This document shows, one piece after another, positions 43,007-51,613 of a stretch of DNA of 64,000 nt (positions within the stretch are counted from its first letter, which is position 1; the number at the start of each line of letters is the position of its first letter). The notes beneath the pieces are model-generated. The model saw nothing but the letters and a program-made list of their open reading frames with translations. It was not told the DNA's origin and did no database searches. The stretch is from Streptomyces sp. HUAS CB01 (GTDB lineage: Bacteria > Actinomycetota > Actinomycetes > Streptomycetales > Streptomycetaceae), in assembly GCF_030406905.1 (NCBI RefSeq), contig NZ_CP129137.1:5042001-5106000 (forward strand). Reading direction: 5' to 3'. Made by a program: the position numbers and the translations under genes.

Positions 43007-43951
43007 TCAGCGGGCGATCCGGATCCGTACCGCCGTGCCACCCGACTCGGCGGTGCGCCAGCCCTCGTCGGCCTCCTCCGCGCTCCAGACCTTTCCGGCG
43101 AACGAGACCTCGGAGATCCGCAGCTCAGCCGCCTTCGCGACGGCCCAGTGGGCCAGCTCCCAGCCGCGGCGGTCGGCTTCGCCGGCGTTCCGGGCGGTAG
43201 CGACGACCGGGACCGTCAGTTCGGAGGACTGCGGGGAGCCCGCCCGTCCCTTGCCGCCTGCCGCGGGGAGAACCCCCGCACCGAAGGAACGCGCCAGCTC
43301 GGAACGGACCTTCGCGGGGTCGCCGGGCTTGGTCGAGGACGCGGCCGTGCAGGTCAGGGAGGCCGAGGCGCGGCCGGTGAGCGCCGCGGAGAGAAGCGAG
43401 GCGTCCGGCTCGTGCTTGGCGTAGGCCTGCGGGAAGCCGCTGCGCTGGACGCGCTGGGCCGCGACCGTCAACGGCAGCCGTGAGTAGCCCGGCACCTCGG
43501 CGAGGTGGTCGTAGAACGCCCCGGCGGAGTACACCGGGTCGAGGATCTGCCGCGGCGTGCCCCAGCCCTGCGACGGGCGCTGCTGGAAGAGTCCGAGGGA
43601 GTCCCGGTCGCCGTGCCGGATGTTCCGCAACGCGGACTCCTGGAGGGCCGTCGCCAGCGCGATGGTCACCGCCCGCTCCGGCATGCCCCTGGTCGTGCCG
43701 ACCGCCGAGATCGTCGCGGCGTTGGCCGCCATCTCCGGGCTGAGTTCGTAGGAGGCGCCACCGCCCTCCCCGTCGTCGGGCCCGGGGCGGTCCGGGTCGT
43801 CCCCGTCACCGGAGCGGACCACGCAGCGCGGCGCGCCGTCGCCGCTCACGTACTGCACGACCACGTACGCGACCAGGCCCAGCAACACGGCGAACGCGGC
43901 CGCGAGGCGAAGGGAGCGGCCGCGCCGGGCGGGGGAGGCGGTCTTGGTCAC
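43007..43951 (-). CDS. Lysozyme-fold (transglycosylase SLT-like) membrane-anchored protein
   Basis: 314 residues from GTG 43951 (MTKTASPARRGRSL); a GTG three codons earlier is possible. A basic N-terminus and one membrane helix (about 15-35) would leave the rest outside the cell. The lytic-transglycosylase-like domain (about 70-195) has the candidate catalytic Glu in ALATALQESALRN, then GDRDSLGLFQQRPSQGWG. The C-terminal domain (about 225-314) ends with beta-rich sequence (EVSFAGKVWSAEEAD). It probably cleaves or binds peptidoglycan during growth. It is divergent from dapE across about 215 bases. Confidence 0.8.
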   Translation of the reverse strand: MTKTASPARRGRSLRLAAAFAVLLGLVAYVVVQYVSGDGAPRCVVRSGDGDDPDRPGPDDGEGGGASYELSPEMAANAATISAVGTTRGMPERAVTIALATALQESALRNIRHGDRDSLGLFQQRPSQGWGTPRQILDPVYSAGAFYDHLAEVPGYSRLPLTVAAQRVQRSGFPQAYAKHEPDASLLSAALTGRASASLTCTAASSTKPGDPAKVRSELARSFGAGVLPAAGGKGRAGSPQSSELTVPVVATARNAGEADRRGWELAHWAVAKAAELRISEVSFAGKVWSAEEADEGWRTAESGGTAVRIRIAR

Positions 43952-44167
43952 GGCGCCCACCGTACTGGAGCCCCGTGAACACCCGGACGGGTGCCCGGCG
44001 CGGGACACGGGGCCCGCGCCGCGGCATCCCGGCCCCCCGCGCGGCATCCCGGCCCCTCGCCCGCGGGATGTACGGGTCCCCGGGTGCGGGACGGGCCCGG
44101 CGGCCGTACCCGCGGGTCGGTCCGGGTGCGACACGGGGCGAACGTCGCCTGAGGCGGCGCTAGGGTC

Positions 44168-45253
44168 GTGACCATGCCCGAAAGCGCGCTTGATCTCACC
44201 CTGGACGGCCCGGCTCTCACCGCACGGCTCGTCGACTTCCCGTCGGTCAGCGGCGACGAGAAACCCCTCGCCGACGCGATCGAGCGGGCGCTCCGTGCCC
44301 TGCCCCACCTCACCGTCGACCGGCAGGGCAACAACGTGGTCGCCCGGACGCACCTGGGCCGGGGCGAACGCGTCATCCTGGCCGGGCACATCGACACCGT
44401 GCCGATCGCGGACAACGTCCCCTCCCGGCTCGACGAGAACGGCGTCCTGTGGGGCTGCGGCACCTCGGACATGAAGTCGGGTGTCGCCGTCCAGCTCCGG
44501 ATCGCCGCGACCGTGCCCGAGCCCAATCGCGACCTGACGTTCGTCTTCTACGACAATGAGGAGGTCGCGGCACATCTCAACGGCCTCGGCCATGTTGCGG
44601 CCGCACACCCCGACTGGCTGGAGGGCGATTTCGCCGTTCTGCTCGAGCCCTCCGACGCCCAGGTGGAGGGCGGCTGCCAGGGGACTCTGCGGGTGCACCT
44701 CCGTACCACGGGAGAGCGCGCACACTCCGCCCGTAGCTGGATGGGGTCCAACGCCATCCACGCCGCCGGCCCGATCCTGGCCCGGCTCGCCGCCTACGAG
44801 CCGCGCCGCCCGGTGATCGACGGGCTGAGGTACCACGAGGGGCTCAACGCGGTCGGGATCGAGGGCGGTGTGGCCACCAACGTCATCCCCGACGAGTGCA
44901 CCGTGGTGATCAACTACCGCTACGCCCCGGACCGGACCATGGCGGAGGCCGAGGCCCACGTCCGCGAGGTGTTCGCGGACTGCGACGTCGCCGAGTTCGT
45001 CGTCGACGACCACACCGGCGGAGCGCTGCCCGGCCTCTCGCACCCGGCCGCCGCCGCGTTCATGGCGGCGGTGGGCGGCACGGCACAGCCCAAGTTCGGC
45101 TGGACCGACGTGTCGCGCTTCAGCGCGCTCGGCGTCCCCGCTGTCAACTACGGCCCGGGCGACGCGCTCTTCGCCCACAAGCGGGACGAGCACGTGGCCG
45201 TCGACAGGATCACGCACTGCGAGGAGCGTCTGCGGCGGTGGCTGACCGCGTGA
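44168..45253 (+). CDS. dapE: Succinyl-diaminopimelate desuccinylase
   Basis: 361 residues from GTG 44168; ATG 44174 two codons later is the alternative. M20 metallopeptidase: metal motif AGHIDTVP, bridging Asp in GCGTSDMK, general base pair in DNEEVAA, a further metal ligand in LEPSDAQVEGG, and the final His in DALFAHKRDEHV. The lid/dimerisation domain is at about 180-290. It hydrolyses N-succinyl-L,L-DAP to L,L-DAP and succinate, giving the cell-wall and lysine precursor. It belongs to the same pathway as dapC. Confidence 0.93.
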   Translation: MTMPESALDLTLDGPALTARLVDFPSVSGDEKPLADAIERALRALPHLTVDRQGNNVVARTHLGRGERVILAGHIDTVPIADNVPSRLDENGVLWGCGTSDMKSGVAVQLRIAATVPEPNRDLTFVFYDNEEVAAHLNGLGHVAAAHPDWLEGDFAVLLEPSDAQVEGGCQGTLRVHLRTTGERAHSARSWMGSNAIHAAGPILARLAAYEPRRPVIDGLRYHEGLNAVGIEGGVATNVIPDECTVVINYRYAPDRTMAEAEAHVREVFADCDVAEFVVDDHTGGALPGLSHPAAAAFMAAVGGTAQPKFGWTDVSRFSALGVPAVNYGPGDALFAHKRDEHVAVDRITHCEERLRRWLTA

Positions 45254-45481
45254 GGGCCCGCGCGTGACGGCTCGGGTACGACGGCTCACCGCGTGAGGAC
45301 CGCGCGGGGCGGTCACCGGGTGCCGTCACCGTGCGGATCGCGGCGCGGCCACCCCGTGACGATCACCGCGTGGACCGCCACCGCCTGACTTCCTCGGATC
45401 CGACCTCCGGAATTTCGCTCTTGTACATCTCCGGCGACCTACCCTGACCTGGAACGTGCACCACAGCGGAGGGAGCAGGTC

Positions 45482-46261
45482 ATGGGCAGTCCCGAGGAAG
45501 CACGGCCGGAGGAGCAGCGGCTGGGTCCGGTGGTGCGGCGCAGGGATCAGATCCAGCCCGGCACCACGGACCAGCGCCTGCTGGACACCGAGGGCGACTC
45601 GCAGTGGGTGCACACCGACCCGTGGCGGGTCATGCGCATCCAGTCGGAGTTCGTGGAGGGCTTCGGCGCCCTCGCCGAACTGCCCAGCGCCATCAGCGTC
45701 TTCGGTTCCGCCCGGACCGCTCCCGGTACACCCGGGTACGACGCCGCCGTACGGATCGGCCGGGCGCTGGTCGACGCGGGCTTCGCGGTGATCACCGGAG
45801 GCGGGCCGGGGGCGATGGAGGCCGCCAACCGCGGTGCGCGGGAGGCGGGCGGCATCTCGGTCGGGCTGGGCATCGAGCTGCCCTTCGAGCAGGGCCTCAA
45901 CCCGCACGTCGACATCGGCGTGAACTTCCGGTACTTCTTCGTCCGCAAGACGATGTTCGTCAAGTACGCGCAGGGCTTCGTGGTCATGCCGGGCGGCTTC
46001 GGCACGCTCGACGAACTGTTCGAGGCGCTCACCCTCGTCCAGACCGGCAAGGTGACCCGCTTCCCCGTCGTGCTCTTCGGGTCGGCTTACTGGTCCGGCC
46101 TGGTCGACTGGCTGCGCGGGACGGTCGTCGCCGAGGGCAAGGCGTCCGCTCGCGACCTGCTGCTCTTCCATGTCACGGACGACGTGGACGAGGCGGTCGC
46201 CCTGGTCACCAAGGAGACCGGCCCGCCGCCACCGATTCCGTACGAGGGCTACGAGGCCTGA
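45482..46261 (+). CDS. LOG-family (TIGR00730) Rossmann-fold protein
   Basis: 259 residues, ATG with GGAGGGAG upstream. The nucleotide site is ITGGGPGAMEAANRGA (about 104-119) and the signature PGGFGTLDELFEALTLVQT (about 170-188). Relatives are cytokinin riboside 5'-monophosphate phosphoribohydrolases, which release a free base from a nucleoside monophosphate. It carries an N-terminal extension of about 65 residues relative to short LOG proteins. Its position after dapE matches Rv1202/Rv1205 in Mycobacterium tuberculosis, whose Rv1205 is a LOG protein. Confidence 0.9.
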   Translation: MGSPEEARPEEQRLGPVVRRRDQIQPGTTDQRLLDTEGDSQWVHTDPWRVMRIQSEFVEGFGALAELPSAISVFGSARTAPGTPGYDAAVRIGRALVDAGFAVITGGGPGAMEAANRGAREAGGISVGLGIELPFEQGLNPHVDIGVNFRYFFVRKTMFVKYAQGFVVMPGGFGTLDELFEALTLVQTGKVTRFPVVLFGSAYWSGLVDWLRGTVVAEGKASARDLLLFHVTDDVDEAVALVTKETGPPPPIPYEGYEA

Positions 46262-46267
46262 GCGGCC

Positions 46268-46305
46268 GGCGCTCGTACCCGCCGCGGCGCCCGGGTACGA
46301 GCGCC
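46268..46305. terminator. Bidirectional terminator
   Basis: Perfect 14-bp stem (46268-46281 with 46292-46305) and a 10-nt loop between the convergent LOG gene and folP2-like gene. Confidence 0.82.
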
Positions 46306-46379
46306 GCGGCGAACCGTCCGGGCCCTGCCCGGCGGTCCCCGTCAGGGCCGGGGCCCGCCCCGAGCCGCAGGCGGGAGCC

Positions 46380-47261
46380 TCAGGCCAGTCCCCGGCGGGC
46401 GACCGCCGGGGGCCGGTGTCCGGCGATCGACGCCACCATGTCCAGGACCTGCCGGGTCTCCGCCACCTCGTGCACCCGGTACACCCGCGCGCCGAGCCAC
46501 GCCGACACCGCGGTCGTCGCCAGGGTGCCGATCACCCGTTCCTTGACCGGGCGGTCGAGGGTCTCGCCGACGAAGTCCTTGTTCGACAGGGAGACCAGCA
46601 CCGGCCAGCCCGTCTCCGCCATCTCGCCGAGCCTGCGGGTCGCCTCCAGCGAGTGACGGGTGTTCTTCCCGAAGTCGTGGCCGGGGTCGATGAGGATCCC
46701 GTCCCGGCGCACACCGAGCCCCAGCGCCCGCTCCGCCAGCCCGGTCGTCACCCGCAGGATGTCCGCCATCACGTCGTCGTACGCGACCCGGTGCGGCCGT
46801 GTCCGCGGCTCGGCCCCGCCCGCGTGCGTGCAGACCAGGCCCGCCCCGTAACGGGCGGCCACCTCGGCCAGAGCGGGATCGACCCCGCCCCAGGCGTCGT
46901 TCAGCAGGTCGGCGCCCGCCTCGCAGACCGCGGCGCCGACGTCGTGCCGCCAGGTGTCGACGCTGATCACCACGTCCGGGAAGCGCCTGCGCACCTCGGC
47001 GACGAAACCGACCGTGCGGCGCGCCTCCTCCTCGGCGGTCACCTCCTCACCGGGCCCGGCCTTCACCCCGCCGATGTCGATGATGGCGGCGCCCTCGGAC
47101 ACCGCCTGCTCGACACGGGCCAGAGCCGGCTCGTCGCGGAACGTGGCGCCCTGGTCGTAGAAGGAGTCCGGCGTCCGGTTCACGATCGCCATGATCACTG
47201 GCTCGTGCGCGCCGAACTCGCGCCGTCCCAGCCGCAGAGTCCCGTCGTGCATCCCCTGCAT
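46380..47261 (-). CDS. folP2: Dihydropteroate synthase homologue, FolP2 type
   Basis: 293 residues, ATG with GAGGAAA upstream. It has the TIM-barrel DHPS fold: MAIVNRTPDSFYD (about 24-36), SVDTW, LLNDAWGG, IDPGHDFGK, and the C-terminal R-V-H (about 263-265). The pterin/PABA loop that reads DIGGESTRPG in active enzymes is DIGGVKAGPG here (residues 62-71), losing the Ser-Thr-Arg. This departure and the synteny (between LOG and Rv1209/tag homologues) match M. tuberculosis FolP2 (Rv1207), which was reported to lack DHPS activity. I therefore expect it not to be the folate-pathway DHPS. Its real function is unknown. Confidence 0.87.
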   Translation of the reverse strand: MQGMHDGTLRLGRREFGAHEPVIMAIVNRTPDSFYDQGATFRDEPALARVEQAVSEGAAIIDIGGVKAGPGEEVTAEEEARRTVGFVAEVRRRFPDVVISVDTWRHDVGAAVCEAGADLLNDAWGGVDPALAEVAARYGAGLVCTHAGGAEPRTRPHRVAYDDVMADILRVTTGLAERALGLGVRRDGILIDPGHDFGKNTRHSLEATRRLGEMAETGWPVLVSLSNKDFVGETLDRPVKERVIGTLATTAVSAWLGARVYRVHEVAETRQVLDMVASIAGHRPPAVARRGLA

Positions 47262-47363
47262 CCGCTGTTTCCTCCTCGCGATCCGTCGCCTGCGACCTTA
47301 ACTGTCGGTGGCGCATGGCACGATCGGCAGCGGACGGTTTCCTGCTCCGGGGAGAGGCGCGCT

Positions 47364-47864
47364 GTGTTCTGGTTCTTGCTGATCGCGATGGTCGTGGTCA
47401 TCGCCGCGGTCACCCTGGCGGTGGTCGGCGGCGGCGACAAGGCGGTGCTCCCGGAGGTGGCGCCCGAGCGCCTGGTGGACCCGCTGCCGGTGACGCGTCC
47501 GGTGAGCCGTGCCGACATCGAGGCGCTGCGCCTGCCGGTGACGGCGCGGGGCTATCGGATGCTCGACGTCGACGAGGTCCTCGGACGGCTCGGCGCCGAG
47601 CTCGCCGAGCGGGACGCGCGGATCGCCGAGCTGGAGTCCGCGCTGGCGGGCCGGCAGGCGGCGGCGGTCGGTCCGGCCGAACTCTTCGACAAGCGTCCCG
47701 AGGACGTGCCGGGGGAGCGGCCGGGGTTCTTCGAGAAGGCCGCCGAGGACCGCCCGGCCGCGCAGAACGGCGCGGGAGCGCCGGGCACTCCGGACGCCTC
47801 GCCCGGGCGCCCGGGCCGCCCCGGTGAGGAGACCGGCCGGGGCGACGAGGAGCAGCGGCGATGA
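47364..47864 (+). CDS. DivIVA-like membrane-tethered protein (Rv1209-like)
   Basis: 166 residues from a GTG (MFWFLLIAMVVVIAAV) with GGGGAGAGG upstream. One N-terminal membrane helix (about 2-22) is followed by a short DivIVA-like motif: LRLPVTARGYRMLDVDEVLGRLGAELAERD, in two overlapping blocks (about 53-82) with a coiled coil. A Pro/Gly/Asp-rich disordered tail completes it. The DivIVA motif may bring it to curved membrane or growth poles. It overlaps tag by 4 bases (ATGA). The same pair is adjacent in M. tuberculosis (Rv1209-Rv1210). Confidence 0.85.
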   Translation: MFWFLLIAMVVVIAAVTLAVVGGGDKAVLPEVAPERLVDPLPVTRPVSRADIEALRLPVTARGYRMLDVDEVLGRLGAELAERDARIAELESALAGRQAAAVGPAELFDKRPEDVPGERPGFFEKAAEDRPAAQNGAGAPGTPDASPGRPGRPGEETGRGDEEQRR

Positions 47865-48454
47865 GCGGCGGAGCCGTGGCCGGCCCGGACGGGCGGCTGC
47901 GCTGCCCGTGGGGCCTGTCCACCGAGGACTACGTCAGGTACCACGACGAGGAGTGGGGCCGTCCCGTCCGCGGGGACGACGCGCTGTTCGAGCGGCTCGC
48001 GCTGGAGGCGTTCCAGTCGGGGCTTTCCTGGATCACCGTCCTGCGCCGCCGCGAGGGCTTCCGGGAGGCCTTCGCCGGTTTCCGGATCGCCTCGGTCGCG
48101 GCGTTCACCGACGCCGACAAGGAGCGACTGCTCGCCGACGCCGGCATCATCCGCAACCGCTCCAAGATCGACGCGACGATCGCCAACGCCCGGGTGCTGG
48201 CCGACTGGGCGGAGGGTGAGCTCGACGCCCTGATCTGGTCGTACGCACCGGACCCGGCCGTCCGCCGGGCGCCGCGCACCCTCGCGGACGTCCCGGCGGC
48301 CACGGACGAGTCGACCGCCCTCTCCAAGGACCTCAAGAAGCGCGGTCTGCGCTTCATCGGCCCCACGACGGCGTACGCGCTCATGCAGGCCTGCGGTCTG
48401 GTCGACGACCATCTGGCCGACTGCGTGGCCCGTGGGGGCCGCGGCGCCGGCTGA
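47861..48454 (+). CDS. tag: DNA-3-methyladenine glycosylase I
   Basis: 197 residues, coupled to the preceding gene. The zinc 'snap' ligands are present: C15 and H28 (RCPWGLSTEDYVRYHDEEWG) and the C-terminal H-x3-C (DDHLADC). The family block LFERLALEAFQSGLSW holds the active-site Glu. It excises 3-methyladenine from alkylated DNA by base-excision repair. The length equals family members. Confidence 0.94.
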   Translation: MSGGAVAGPDGRLRCPWGLSTEDYVRYHDEEWGRPVRGDDALFERLALEAFQSGLSWITVLRRREGFREAFAGFRIASVAAFTDADKERLLADAGIIRNRSKIDATIANARVLADWAEGELDALIWSYAPDPAVRRAPRTLADVPAATDESTALSKDLKKRGLRFIGPTTAYALMQACGLVDDHLADCVARGGRGAG

Positions 48455-48485
48455 CTCCTCCCGGAGCCGGCCGCGGGCGAGGCCC

Positions 48486-48510
48486 GGCCGGTGCCGGGGC
48501 GGCACCGGCC
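48486..48510. terminator. Bidirectional terminator
   Basis: Perfect 10-bp stem GGCCGGTGCC/GGCACCGGCC with a 5-nt loop, between tag and the convergent crotonase gene. Confidence 0.8.
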
Positions 48511-48523
48511 CGGGGCCGAGCCC

Positions 48524-49324
48524 TCAGTGGCCCACGTACTTCGGCTTCTCCTTGGCGATGAAGGCCTGGACCGCGATGGCGTGGTCCTCCGAGGCACCGG
48601 CCCGGGTCTGGAGTTCGTCCTCCTTCTCCAGCGTCTCGCTCAGCGTGTGGCCGGCCCCGTACGCGAGGGACTCCTTGATCGCGGCGTACGCGAGCGTCGG
48701 GCCGTCGGCCAGGGCGCGGGCGACCGCGGCGGCCTCCGCCGCCAGGTCGTCGGCCGGTACGAGCTTGTTCACGATGCCGAGGTCGAACGCCTCCTGCGCC
48801 GTGATCGAGCGCGGGAAGAGCAGCAGGTCGGCGGCCCTGCTGGGACCGATCAGCCGCGGGAGCGTCCAGGAGACCCCGGAGTCCGCCGTCAGCGCGACCC
48901 CGGCGAAGGACGTCGTGAACTTGGCGGTGTCGGCGACGACCCGGTAGTCGGCGGCCAGCGCGAAACCCATGCCGGCACCCGCGGCGACGCCGTTCACGCC
49001 CGCCACCACCGGCTTCGGCATCTCGGTGATCGCGCGCACGATGGGGTTGTAGTGGTCGCGGACGGTGCTCATCGTGTGACCGGTGCCCGACTCGCGGTCG
49101 GAGACCAGCAAGGAGATGTGCTCCTTGAGGTCCTGCCCCACACAGAACGCGCGGCCCGTCGCCGTCAGCAGGACCGCCCGTACGCCGGCGTCCGCCGCGG
49201 CCGCCTGCAGGGCGTCCCGGAGGGCGACCTTGGCCTCGACGTTCATCGCGTTCATGGCCTCCGGCCGGTTGATCGTGATCGTCGCGAGTCCGTCGCTCAC
49301 CTCGTACAGCACGGTGTCGGCCAT
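48524..49324 (-). CDS. Enoyl-CoA hydratase/isomerase family protein (PaaG-like)
   Basis: 266 residues of the crotonase fold. The CoA/oxyanion regions are GRAFCVGQDLKEH (about 59-71) and GVNGVAAGAGMGFALAADYRV. In place of the second hydratase glutamate there is ALTADSGVSWTLPRLIG, the aspartate-type motif of PaaG-like delta3,delta2-enoyl-CoA isomerases. It probably isomerises or hydrates an enoyl-CoA in fatty-acid or phenylacetate-type catabolism. It stands alone, so the pathway is not evident. Confidence 0.88.
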   Translation of the reverse strand: MADTVLYEVSDGLATITINRPEAMNAMNVEAKVALRDALQAAAADAGVRAVLLTATGRAFCVGQDLKEHISLLVSDRESGTGHTMSTVRDHYNPIVRAITEMPKPVVAGVNGVAAGAGMGFALAADYRVVADTAKFTTSFAGVALTADSGVSWTLPRLIGPSRAADLLLFPRSITAQEAFDLGIVNKLVPADDLAAEAAAVARALADGPTLAYAAIKESLAYGAGHTLSETLEKEDELQTRAGASEDHAIAVQAFIAKEKPKYVGH

Positions 49325-49538
49325 GTCAGGGGTCCCCTTCGCACCTCGGGCAGTGATGTCGAGCCCAGCATGGCGGAGATCGCCGGGGCCGACCTACGCG
49401 CCGGTATGTGACCTGCGTCAAAGAAATCCCGGCCCCGGTCCGGGGCGCTGGTGCCCGGGCGGGGGCGAAGTATCGCAGGCGGATCCCCGAATTGGGTGGT
49501 TTTGCGAAAGCGCGTTGCGCAAGCGATGCCGACTGATG

Positions 49539-49569
49539 TTGGTCATCGGGTCCTGGGATGCGGGATAAT
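49539..49569 (+). promoter_or_regulatory. Candidate sigma-70-type promoter for the DUF3117 gene
   Basis: TTGGTC (49539) and GATAAT (49564) are separated by 19 bases, about 93 bases before the start codon. The spacing is slightly long. Confidence 0.4.
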
Positions 49570-49661
49570 GGCTGGGAAGCAATGTGTTCGATGCCGGTGA
49601 CGTGTGCCCACCCAGGGGGCCGTCGGCTGACGATGAGCTGGTTTCAGGAAGGGGAACGAGC

Positions 49662-49829
49662 ATGGCGGCCATGAAGCCGCGGACGGGCGACGGCCCGCTC
49701 GAGGTGACCAAGGAGGGGCGGGGCATCGTCATGCGCGTTCCGCTCGAAGGCGGCGGTCGGCTTGTCGTCGAGCTGACTCCGGACGAGGCCGACGCCCTCG
49801 GCGATGCCCTCAAGAAGGTCGTCGGCTGA
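49662..49829 (+). CDS. DUF3117 small conserved actinobacterial protein
   Basis: 55 residues from the ATG of MAAMKPRTGDGPLEVTKEGR, with AGGAAGGGGA upstream; the in-frame ATG at 49584 lacks conserved sequence. The strand-turn-strand and helix (RGIVMRVPLEGGGRLVVEL, then TPDEADALGDALKKVV) match DUF3117, a family of about 55 residues found across actinobacteria (Rv1211 in M. tuberculosis, also next to tag). Cytoplasmic; function unknown. Confidence 0.9.
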   Translation: MAAMKPRTGDGPLEVTKEGRGIVMRVPLEGGGRLVVELTPDEADALGDALKKVVG

Positions 49830-49854
49830 CGCGGAAGCGCCCACACCTTTCTGT

Positions 49855-49891
49855 ACTGCCCCGGCTCGGCACCTCGCTGCGCCGGGGCAGT
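49855..49891 (+). terminator. Terminator of the DUF3117 gene
   Basis: Perfect 11-bp stem ACTGCCCCGGC/GCCGGGGCAGT with a 15-nt loop, 25 bases after the stop. Confidence 0.75.
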
Positions 49892-50044
49892 GCCGTTCCC
49901 GGAGACCGCCTACCCGCCTCCGTGCGCGTCATGGGGGATCGCCCGTCGGCGGGCCCGGCCCGGGTGCGACGCGGGGCGCCGGTTCTCCGTATCGGTCCCC
50001 GGCTCCCCTGGCTCCCCGGCCCGTGGCGTCCCGGTGCGCGAGCG

Positions 50045-50710
50045 TCAGCCGCGGCGCACCGCGCAGAGCAGCCCGTCGCCCACCGGGAGCAGTGACGGCA
50101 GCAGTTCCTGGCTCTCCCGTACCGTGCGCAGAAGTTCCCGCACCCGCAGCACCTCGCCCGGCTGTGCCGCCGAATCGACCGTGCGGCCGTCCGCGAAGAC
50201 GCCCTCGAAGCACACGAGGCCCCCAGGTCGCAGCAGGCGCAACGATTCAGCTAGATAGTCCAGCGACTCCAGCCGGTCGCCGTCGCAGAAGACGAGGTCG
50301 TACCCGCCGTCCGCCAGCCGGGGCAGTACGTCGAGAGCGCGGCCCGGGATGAAGCGCGCCCGGTTGCCCGCGAAGCCCGCGGCACGGAACGCCTCGCGCG
50401 CGAACTGCTGGCGCTCCGGCTCGGGGTCGACCGTGGTGAGCACGCCGTCCGGGCGCATGCCCTGGAGCAGGTAGATACCGGAGACACCGGTGCCGGTGCC
50501 GATCTCCGCCACCGCCTTCGCGTCCGCCGTCGCGGCCAGCAGACGCAGGGCGGAGCCCGTGCCGGGCGACACCGAGGGCAGCCCCGCCTCCCGGGCCCGG
50601 TCACGGGCCCAGTGCAGTGCTTCGTCCTCGGCGACAAAGGCGTCGGCGAACGCCCAGCTCGTCTGCCGGTTGGCGGTGATGACCCTCTCCTGTCCCCGTA
50701 GTTGGCGCAA
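50045..50710 (-). CDS. O-methyltransferase, Rv1220c-like
   Basis: 221 residues if begun at TTG 50710 (MRQLRGQERVITANRQTSW); no ATG or GTG start gives the conserved N-terminus. SAM-dependent catechol-type O-methyltransferase fold: VAEIGTGTGVSGIYLLQGM (about 67-85), VDPEPERQQFAREAFRAAG, metal/acceptor residues in DLVFCDGDRLES, and LLRPGGLVCFEGVF. It is divergent from the ECF sigma gene, the same arrangement as Rv1220c/sigE in M. tuberculosis. The substrate is unknown. Confidence 0.9.
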   Translation of the reverse strand: MRQLRGQERVITANRQTSWAFADAFVAEDEALHWARDRAREAGLPSVSPGTGSALRLLAATADAKAVAEIGTGTGVSGIYLLQGMRPDGVLTTVDPEPERQQFAREAFRAAGFAGNRARFIPGRALDVLPRLADGGYDLVFCDGDRLESLDYLAESLRLLRPGGLVCFEGVFADGRTVDSAAQPGEVLRVRELLRTVRESQELLPSLLPVGDGLLCAVRRG

Positions 50711-50733
50711 CCGTGACTGTATCCGCTGCGCAC

Positions 50734-50760
50734 GGGAACCCGCAGATGGGACCGGGCGTT
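50734..50760 (+). promoter_or_regulatory. ECF-type promoter upstream of the sigma factor gene
   Basis: GGGAACC (50734-50740), 16 bases, then CGTT (50757-50760) matches the GGAAC-N16/17-CGT pattern of ECF promoters and resembles the mycobacterial SigE/SigH consensus. It lies about 85 bases before the sigma gene start, consistent with autoregulation. It overlaps the 5' side of the divergent methyltransferase gene. Confidence 0.65.
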
Positions 50761-50845
50761 ATGGAAGAGCGGGGGAAAGGCGCGGGACGAGAGGCACCCG
50801 TTCCCAAATTCGCGTAAAGATTCTTATCCGGAGCTAACGGGCGAG

Positions 50846-51613
50846 GTGGCTATGGTAGGGGCTCCACTGGACACCACCAGAGCCGACAGGGGAGGTGCGG
50901 CTGCGCCTGTGGATCGGAGAGGGGTGCTGAGGCGCCTTCTCGGGTCGGCGGGTGAGCCGAAATCCGTGACCGACACCGCTGACGCCCGTTCCGGCCAGAC
51001 CGACTCCGTACCCACCGCGACGTTCGCACCGGATGCGGAATCGCAGGCGTGGACCCCTCCCTCGTGGGAGGACATCGTCAGCACGCACAGCGGCCGGGTC
51101 TACCGCCTCGCTTACCGTCTGACCGGAAACCAGCACGACGCCGAGGACCTCACCCAGGAGGTCTTCGTCCGCGTCTTCCGCTCCCTGTCGACCTACACGC
51201 CGGGCACCTTCGAGGGCTGGCTGCACCGCATCACGACGAACCTGTTCCTGGACATGGTCCGCCGCAAGCAGCGCATCCGTTTCGACGCACTGGGCGACGA
51301 CGCGGCCGAGCGGCTTCCCAGCCGGGAGCCCTCACCGCAGCAGGTCTTCAACGACACCCACTTCGACGCCGACGTCCAGCAGGCGCTGGACACCCTCGCA
51401 CCCGAGTTCCGCGCCGCCGTCGTGCTTTGCGACATCGAGGGGCTGTCGTACGAGGAGATCGCCGCCACGCTCGGCGTCAAGCTCGGCACCGTCCGCAGCC
51501 GGATCCACCGCGGCCGCTCCCACCTGCGCAAGGCCCTGCAGCACCGCTCTCCCGAGGCGCGTGCCGAGCAGCGCTCCCTCGCGGGCGTGGCCGGGGAGGG
51601 CGGGACGGCGTGA
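50846..51613 (+). CDS. ECF RNA polymerase sigma factor, mycobacterial SigE-like
   Basis: 255 residues from GTG 50846; ATG 50852 is the alternative, and later starts are possible since the first 70 residues are poorly conserved. Sigma region 2 (about 75-142) has [24 protein letters not shown] and the DNA-melting [15 protein letters not shown]. Region 4 (about 175-225) has [20 protein letters not shown]. Context is sigma, anti-sigma, HtrA, TatB, as in Rv1221-Rv1224. It is the envelope-stress sigma of that block and is distinct from the gene called sigE in S. coelicolor. It overlaps the anti-sigma gene by GTGA. Confidence 0.93.
   Translation: MAMVGAPLDTTRADRGGAAAPVDRRGVLRRLLGSAGEPKSVTDTADARSGQTDSVPTATFAPDAESQAWTPPSWEDIVSTHSGRVYRLAYRLTGNQHDAEDLTQEVFVRVFRSLSTYTPGTFEGWLHRITTNLFLDMVRRKQRIRFDALGDDAAERLPSREPSPQQVFNDTHFDADVQQALDTLAPEFRAAVVLCDIEGLSYEEIAATLGVKLGTVRSRIHRGRSHLRKALQHRSPEARAEQRSLAGVAGEGGTA

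Noticed and set aside
47364..47864. The full-length polar growth protein DivIVA itself
   Set aside because: It has an N-terminal membrane helix and only a short DivIVA-like motif, unlike the soluble long coiled-coil DivIVA; it is better compared with Rv1209.
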